A DNA stretch of 11,695 nt from Clostridiales bacterium UBA3680. Its GTDB lineage: Bacteria > Bacillota > Clostridia > Lachnospirales > CAG-274. The notes under the pieces were generated by a model. It ran no database searches, had not been told where the DNA came from, and was given only the letters and a program-made list of their open reading frames with translations. The DNA lies in the NCBI GenBank assembly GCA_002372875.1, contig DFJD01000009.1:1-11695 (forward strand). The letters are read 5' to 3'. A program made the translations under genes and the position numbers. This document shows positions 8,092-11,695 of the stretch, piece after piece (the first letter of the stretch is position 1; each line of letters starts with the position of its first letter).

Positions 8092-8837
8092 CAAAGATTA
8101 CCTCCCATTACGCAATTATTTTTTTCGGTGAGTATTTTACAAGCAACATCGGGAAGACTGTTGCTTAAATGGCTCATTACTTTTTTACCGTCGTCATATT
8201 CGACCACCGAGCCATCCTTAAGATATATTATTTTGTCGGCGATATTCAATATTCTTTCCTGATGACTGATTATCATCACTGTGCCCGATGTTTTGTTGTA
8301 GAGTTTTTCGAACACATTTATCAGGGAGTTGAAACTCCAAAGGTCTATTCCCGCCTCGGGCTCGTCAAAGAGAGTGAGTTTTGTGCCTCGTGCGGCTGTC
8401 ATGGCTATTTCAATTCTCTTCATTTCGCCGCCCGAGAGTGTGGAGTCAAGTTCTCTGTCTATGTAATCTTTAGCACAAAGACCGACCTCGCTCAATATTG
8501 CACAGGATTTTTCAAAGCTCTTTTTATCGGTCTTTTCTCCGGAAAGATCGAGCAGATCTCTCACCCTAAGCCCTTTAAACCTTACAGGCTGCTGAAAGGC
8601 AAAGCTTATGCCTTTGTTTGCTCTTTCGTTTATGGGAAGGTCTGTAATATCCTCCCCGTCAAGGATCACTCTGCCCGAGGTCGGTGAGGTGATACCCATT
8701 ATTATTTTCATAAGCGTTGATTTTCCGCTTCCGTTAGGGCCTGTCACCGCAACAAATCTGTCATCTGTTTTCAGGCTGATATCCTTCAGTATTTCTTTAC
8801 CGTCTGCGGTAAATGAAATGTTTTTCAGTTCAAGCAT
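8091..8837 (-). CDS. sufC: SufC-family Fe-S assembly ATPase (ABC-type, SmsC-like)
   Basis: A 248-residue soluble ABC ATPase that powers the SufB-type scaffold. Motifs in order: Walker A GPNGSGKST (33-41), Q-loop in 'FAFQQP' (about Q82), signature LSGGEMKR (134-141), Walker B 'LTLFDEP' (D158, E159), a SufC-like 'EAGID' D-loop (161-165), and H-loop H192. The 'LFDEPEAGIDLWS' stretch is close to the 'FDE(T/P)DSGLDID' of SufC rather than that of transporter ATPases, and there is no membrane partner nearby. GAGGT lies five bases ahead of ATG 8837. It overlaps the scaffold gene by one base, implying translational coupling and equal dosage. The nearest upstream gene is rubrerythrin, 53 bases away across a hairpin terminator. 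Confidence 0.9.
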   Translation of the reverse strand: MLELKNISFTADGKEILKDISLKTDDRFVAVTGPNGSGKSTLMKIIMGITSPTSGRVILDGEDITDLPINERANKGISFAFQQPVRFKGLRVRDLLDLSGEKTDKKSFEKSCAILSEVGLCAKDYIDRELDSTLSGGEMKRIEIAMTAARGTKLTLFDEPEAGIDLWSFNSLINVFEKLYNKTSGTVMIISHQERILNIADKIIYLKDGSVVEYDDGKKVMSHLSNSLPDVACKILTEKNNCVMGGNL

Positions 8838-8857
8838 ATTGTACCTCGTAAATAACG

Positions 8858-8881
8858 AAAGGCGACTGCATTGTCGCCTTT
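8858..8881 (-). terminator. Hairpin terminator between rubrerythrin and sufC
   Basis: Perfect 9-bp stem AAAGGCGAC / GTCGCCTTT with a 6-base loop, reading on the minus strand into TTTCGTTATTT. It starts 9 bases after the rubrerythrin stop. Only about 20 bases remain before the sufC start, so it may act as a leaky terminator that sets a lower level of sufCB expression. Confidence 0.75.
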
Positions 8882-8890
8882 GTGTGTTTA

Positions 8891-9439
8891 TTAATAGTTG
8901 TCCGCGCTTATCTCAAAAAAGCTTTGCTTATGAGCGCATGTCGGACAGACCGAGGGAGCCTTTGTGCCAACTACTATATGTCCGCAGTTACGGCATTCCC
9001 ATACCTTTACTTCGCTCTTTTCAAATACCGAGGCTGTCTCCACATTTTTAAGAAGTGCACGATATCTTTCTTCATGATGTTTCTCGATTTGGCCAACTAA
9101 TCTGAATTTTGCGGCCAAAGCCTTGAAACCCTCTGCCTCAGCTGTCTTGGCAAAGTCTTCATACATATCCGTCCACTCGAAATTTTCTCCGTCTGCCGCT
9201 GCGGCGAGGTTCTCGGAGGTGTCGCCTATGCCGGCCAATTCTTTGAACCACATTTTAGCGTGTTCTTTTTCGTTTTCCGCTGTTTTAAGGAAAATATCCG
9301 CAATCTGCTCGTAGCCTTCCTTCTTTGCTACGGAAGCGAAATAAGTATATTTGTTCCTTGCTTGAGACTCACCTGCAAAAGCTGCCTGAAGATTTTTTTC
9401 CGTCTGTGTGCCTGAGTAGGGATTTTTTTTATCTGCCAT
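8891..9439 (-). CDS. rbr: Rubrerythrin (NADH peroxidase component)
   Basis: A 182-residue non-haem di-iron protein that reduces hydrogen peroxide to water in the cytoplasm of anaerobes, drawing electrons through its rubredoxin domain. Ferritin-like domain (about 1-140): E24 in 'GESQARNKY', E57-x-x-H60 in 'NEKEHAK', 'AEAEGF' around 100-105, and E119-x-x-H122 in 'IEKHHEERY'. C-terminal rubredoxin-like domain: C149-x2-C152 and C165-x2-C168, holding one iron. The N-terminal ferritin-like, C-terminal rubredoxin order is the classical form, not the reversed one. AAGGAG precedes the ATG by nine bases. It has its own promoter, and it is followed by a hairpin and then the Fe-S assembly pair, a sensible partnership since peroxide damages Fe-S clusters. 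Confidence 0.95.
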   Translation of the reverse strand: MADKKNPYSGTQTEKNLQAAFAGESQARNKYTYFASVAKKEGYEQIADIFLKTAENEKEHAKMWFKELAGIGDTSENLAAAADGENFEWTDMYEDFAKTAEAEGFKALAAKFRLVGQIEKHHEERYRALLKNVETASVFEKSEVKVWECRNCGHIVVGTKAPSVCPTCAHKQSFFEISADNY

Positions 9440-9472
9440 AAAATTATTCTCCTTTCGTTTTATGATGTGTAT

Positions 9473-9501
9473 ATTTTACAATATTTATTGTTTTTTTTCA
9501 A
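9473..9501 (-). promoter_or_regulatory. Rubrerythrin promoter
   Basis: Reading on the minus strand, TTGAAA (9501-9496), 17 bases, TAAAAT (9478-9473), with the transcript start expected near 9466 and the ribosome site AAGGAG further on. The tandem 11-bp repeat lies directly upstream of the -35 box. Confidence 0.65.
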
Positions 9502-9511
9502 TACCATAAAT

Positions 9512-9533
9512 TTATTTTAACATTATTTTAACA
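9512..9533. repeat. Perfect tandem 11-bp repeat in the rbr/hprK divergent promoter region
   Basis: TTATTTTAACA occurs twice back to back (9512-9522 and 9523-9533). The period is about one helical turn, so both copies face the same side of the DNA. It sits 10 bases upstream of the rubrerythrin -35 box and 31 bases upstream of the hprK -35 box. It may be a regulator binding site or an AT-rich UP-like element. Confidence 0.6.
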
Positions 9534-9564
9534 AAATGTAACCTATATCTAACCAACAAAAACA

Positions 9565-9593
9565 TTGAAAAAATATATAGAAAATGGTATAAT
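9565..9593 (+). promoter_or_regulatory. Promoter of the hprK operon (extended -10)
   Basis: TTGAAA (9565-9570), 17 bases, perfect TATAAT (9588-9593) with an extended -10 TG at 9585-9586. Among the strongest-looking promoters in the window, giving a short leader of roughly 45 bases. Confidence 0.85.
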
Positions 9594-9633
9594 CTTCGAT
9601 GAATGTTTTTATGAAAAAAAACAGCGGTATTGC

Positions 9634-9641
9634 AAGGAGGG
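9634..9641 (+). promoter_or_regulatory. Ribosome binding site fixing the hprK TTG start
   Basis: AAGGAGGG lies six bases ahead of TTG 9648. The earlier in-frame TTG at 9630 would overlap this site, so 9648 is the start. Confidence 0.8.
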
Positions 9642-9647
9642 ATTTTT

Positions 9648-10577
9648 TTGTATTCCGTAACGCTTAAAGAGGTTGCAGATGAATTTGATCTTATAAATAT
9701 AACCGAGGATATTGACTTATCCGAAATAGAAATAGACACTCCGCAGGTAAACAGGCCTGCTTTACAGCTTGCGGGTTTTTTTGACTACTTCGATTCGGAC
9801 AGGATACAGCTTATAGGCATTGTTGAGTATACCTATTTGTGCAAGCTTACTCCCGAATTTCGTCAGGAGACCCTTGAAAAGCTTTTTCAGTATAAAATGC
9901 CTTGTGTAATTTTGGCAAGAGATCTTGAACCCTTGCCTGAAATGATGTTTTATGCAAAGGAACAGGGAATACCCATCCTTAAAACGGACGAAACCACCTC
10001 CGAATTTATGGGTGAGCTTTTAAAATGGCTGAAGGTAAGACTTGCCGAAAGAACGACCATCCACGGAGTTCTTGTAGACATATACGGCGAGGGTGTGCTT
10101 ATTATGGGCGAGAGCGGTATAGGTAAGAGTGAAGCCGCCTTGGAACTTGTAAAAAGAGGGCATCGTCTTGTTGCCGACGATGCGGTGGAGATAAAAAAGG
10201 TTTCTCATTCGACGCTTGTGGGAAGCTGTCCCGAACTTATAAGATATTTCATTGAAGTAAGGGGTATCGGTATTATTAATGTCAAGCAGATGTTCGGCGT
10301 GCAGTCGGTTAAGGACACACAGGAGATCGACCTGATAATCAAGCTTGAGTACTGGGAAAAAGGCAAGGAATATGACAGACTCGGTCTAAAAGAAAACTAT
10401 ATGGATATTCTCGGAAACAAAGTTGTTTGTCATGCCATACCCGTTCGTCCGGGCAGAAATATTGCCATTATCTGCGAATCGGCAGCGGTAAACAGACGAG
10501 AAAAGAAAATGGGCTACAATGCCGCTCAGGCTCTTAATGATGCCATTATGAATCAAGCTATGAACGGCAACAAATAA
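9648..10577 (+). CDS. hprK: HPr kinase/phosphorylase
   Basis: A 309-residue bifunctional enzyme that phosphorylates HPr of the sugar phosphotransferase system on Ser46 and removes that phosphate with Pi. This is the central switch of carbon catabolite control in Firmicutes. The N-terminal regulatory domain covers about 1-128; the catalytic domain begins at H139 ('IHGVLVDIYG'). Walker A is G154-ESGIGKS-161, followed by E162; 'RLVADD' holds D177-D178; the HprK signature 'EVRGIGIINV' is at 203-212; and the 'PVRPGRN' loop is at 265-271. The start is an unusual TTG, supported by AAGGAGGG and by the family-typical N-terminus MYSVTLKEVADEF; TTG may lower expression. It leads an operon with a ROK kinase 11 bases downstream and murB after that. 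No HPr, EI or CcpA gene is in the window. Confidence 0.95.
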   Translation: MYSVTLKEVADEFDLINITEDIDLSEIEIDTPQVNRPALQLAGFFDYFDSDRIQLIGIVEYTYLCKLTPEFRQETLEKLFQYKMPCVILARDLEPLPEMMFYAKEQGIPILKTDETTSEFMGELLKWLKVRLAERTTIHGVLVDIYGEGVLIMGESGIGKSEAALELVKRGHRLVADDAVEIKKVSHSTLVGSCPELIRYFIEVRGIGIINVKQMFGVQSVKDTQEIDLIIKLEYWEKGKEYDRLGLKENYMDILGNKVVCHAIPVRPGRNIAIICESAAVNRREKKMGYNAAQALNDAIMNQAMNGNK

Positions 10578-10588
10578 GAGGTAACAAC

Positions 10589-11536
10589 ATGAGATATATA
10601 GGAATTGATTTCGGAGGCACAAATATAAGTGCCGGTCTTGTCGATGAAGACGGAGTGATTTTAACAAAGGCAACAACTCCCACCATGAACGGAAGACCAT
10701 ACGAGGATATATTTGACGATATAAAAATGCTCTGTGATAAGGTCATGGAGGATGCAGGAGAAGATATAAGCAATGTCGGATATATAGGAATAGGAATACC
10801 GGGAAGTATCGACAGAAAAAAAGGTACTCTCAAATACGCCAACAACCTCAGTTTTTCCGATATAAATATTGTTGAGGAAATGCAAAAGAGAGTGGCACTT
10901 CCTGTCTACATAGAAAATGATGCCAACTGTGCCGCAATAGGTGAAAATATATGTGGAGCTTCAAAAGGAGAAAACTCCGTTATATACATTACCATAGGTA
11001 CGGGTGTGGGAGTGGGTATCATTCTTAACGGAAAGCTTTTCAACGGCACCTTCGGCGGCGGAGGAGAAGCAGGACATATGGTCATCGTTGCCAACGGAGA
11101 AAAATGCACCTGCGGAAGGTACGGCTGTTGGGAGGCTTATGCCTCCGCTTCCGCTCTTACAAGAGAGGGAAGAATGGCAGCTGCAAAATATCCCAACGGG
11201 GAGATATACAGGCTCTCCGACGGGAATATAAAGCTTATAACCGCAAAAATGGTATTCGATGCCGCAGATAACGGGGATGAAACGGCGATGGAAATAATAG
11301 ATGATTTCGTGAAATACGTTGCAATAGGTGTTGTGAACCTTATAAACATCTTCCAGCCCGAAGCTGTGGTAATAGGCGGAGGAGTGTGTGCTCAGGGGGA
11401 TAAACTGACCGAGCCTCTTAAGAAGATATGCGCCGAAAAGGTCTACGGCGGAGAGCTTAAAACAAGAATAAGCATTGCATCCTTGGGCAATGATGCAGGG
11501 ATCATAGGTGCAGCGCTTTTGGGAAAGAGATTATAA
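10589..11536 (+). CDS. ROK-family glucokinase
   Basis: A 315-residue sugar kinase of the ROK family, probably ATP-dependent glucokinase (GlcK-like), making glucose 6-phosphate in the cytoplasm. Motifs: phosphate-binding 'IGIDFGGTNISAGLVD' (4-19), 'GIGIPGSID' (67-75), catalytic base D111 in 'ENDANCAAIGE', 'TIGTGVGVGIILNGKLFNG' (135-153), sugar-binding E160-AGH163, zinc site H163 with C173-T-C175-G...GC180, and E182. There is no N-terminal helix-turn-helix, so it is a kinase and not a ROK repressor. An AGAGG site lies seven bases ahead of ATG. The stop is one base from the murB start, indicating translational coupling. Exact sugar (glucose, mannose or N-acetylmannosamine) is not provable here; glucose is the most likely. 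Confidence 0.88.
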   Translation: MRYIGIDFGGTNISAGLVDEDGVILTKATTPTMNGRPYEDIFDDIKMLCDKVMEDAGEDISNVGYIGIGIPGSIDRKKGTLKYANNLSFSDINIVEEMQKRVALPVYIENDANCAAIGENICGASKGENSVIYITIGTGVGVGIILNGKLFNGTFGGGGEAGHMVIVANGEKCTCGRYGCWEAYASASALTREGRMAAAKYPNGEIYRLSDGNIKLITAKMVFDAADNGDETAMEIIDDFVKYVAIGVVNLINIFQPEAVVIGGGVCAQGDKLTEPLKKICAEKVYGGELKTRISIASLGNDAGIIGAALLGKRL

Positions 11537-11537
11537 T

Positions 11538-11695
11538 ATGGGAATATACGAAGAACTTAAGTTTGCGGTGGGTGAAAACAACATAAAAAGAGACGAGTCT
11601 ATGAGCAGACATACCACTTTCCGAATAGGCGGAAGTGCCGATTTTTTTGTTACACCCTCCGATGCCGACAGTCTTGCGGCTGTTTTGCAAATATT
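11538..11695 (+). CDS. murB: UDP-N-acetylenolpyruvoylglucosamine reductase MurB (N-terminal part, cut by window edge)
   Basis: The first 52 codons of murB. The N-terminal signature 'MSRHTTFRIGGSADFFV' is diagnostic of MurB, the FAD enzyme that reduces UDP-GlcNAc-enolpyruvate to UDP-MurNAc in peptidoglycan synthesis. The ATG comes one base after the ROK kinase stop with only a weak AAAGAGA site, so translation likely depends on coupling to the upstream gene. The gene runs off the right edge. In many Clostridia murB sits with hprK and with rapZ, yvcK and whiA, so those may follow. Confidence 0.9.
   Translation, partial: MGIYEELKFAVGENNIKRDESMSRHTTFRIGGSADFFVTPSDADSLAAVLQI

Noticed and set aside
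8169..8687. 172-codon plus-strand open frame antisense to sufC.
   Set aside because: It is the shadow of a highly conserved ATPase gene on the other strand; no ribosome site or family signature.

Overview
The window looks like chromosome from a low-GC, anaerobic, Gram-positive bacterium of the class Clostridia. Several things point there: AGGAGG-type ribosome binding sites, TTGAAA-17-TATAAT promoters, a rubrerythrin, a two-gene SufC/SufB-type iron-sulfur assembly module, HPr kinase/phosphorylase followed by a ROK sugar kinase and murB, and a secreted protein ending in a type I dockerin. The dockerin suggests a gut or fibre-degrading relative of Ruminococcus/Oscillospiraceae. That last step is inference; no rRNA or other taxonomic marker is present.

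Left part (1-2923): one large secreted protein with a signal peptide, a beta-solenoid-like region, an Ig-like region, three InlB-type (Listeria-Bacteroides) repeats and a C-terminal dockerin, closed by a clear intrinsic terminator.

Middle part (about 2924-7156): an accessory block bounded by terminators. It has an Rpn-family (PD-(D/E)XK) nuclease with its own consensus promoter and terminator, a possible decayed gene fragment, and a 919-residue single-chain restriction-modification enzyme of the MmeI type (type IIL). The enzyme keeps the nuclease, methyltransferase and C-terminal parts in one polypeptide. The stretch that should hold its target recognition domain is much more AT-rich than the rest of the gene, suggesting domain exchange.

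Right part, minus strand (7171-9439): rubrerythrin, then SufC-like ATPase and SufB-like scaffold. The last two overlap by one base. A hairpin terminator lies between rubrerythrin and sufC, with almost no room for a separate promoter after it. The set makes sense as peroxide detoxification plus Fe-S cluster building in an anaerobe.

Right end, plus strand (9565-11695): a strong extended -10 promoter drives hprK, a ROK-family glucokinase and murB (cut by the window edge), tightly packed as one operon. It joins carbon-catabolite signalling, sugar phosphorylation and the committed step of peptidoglycan precursor synthesis. The divergent rubrerythrin/hprK promoter region carries a perfect tandem 11-bp repeat that could be a regulator site.
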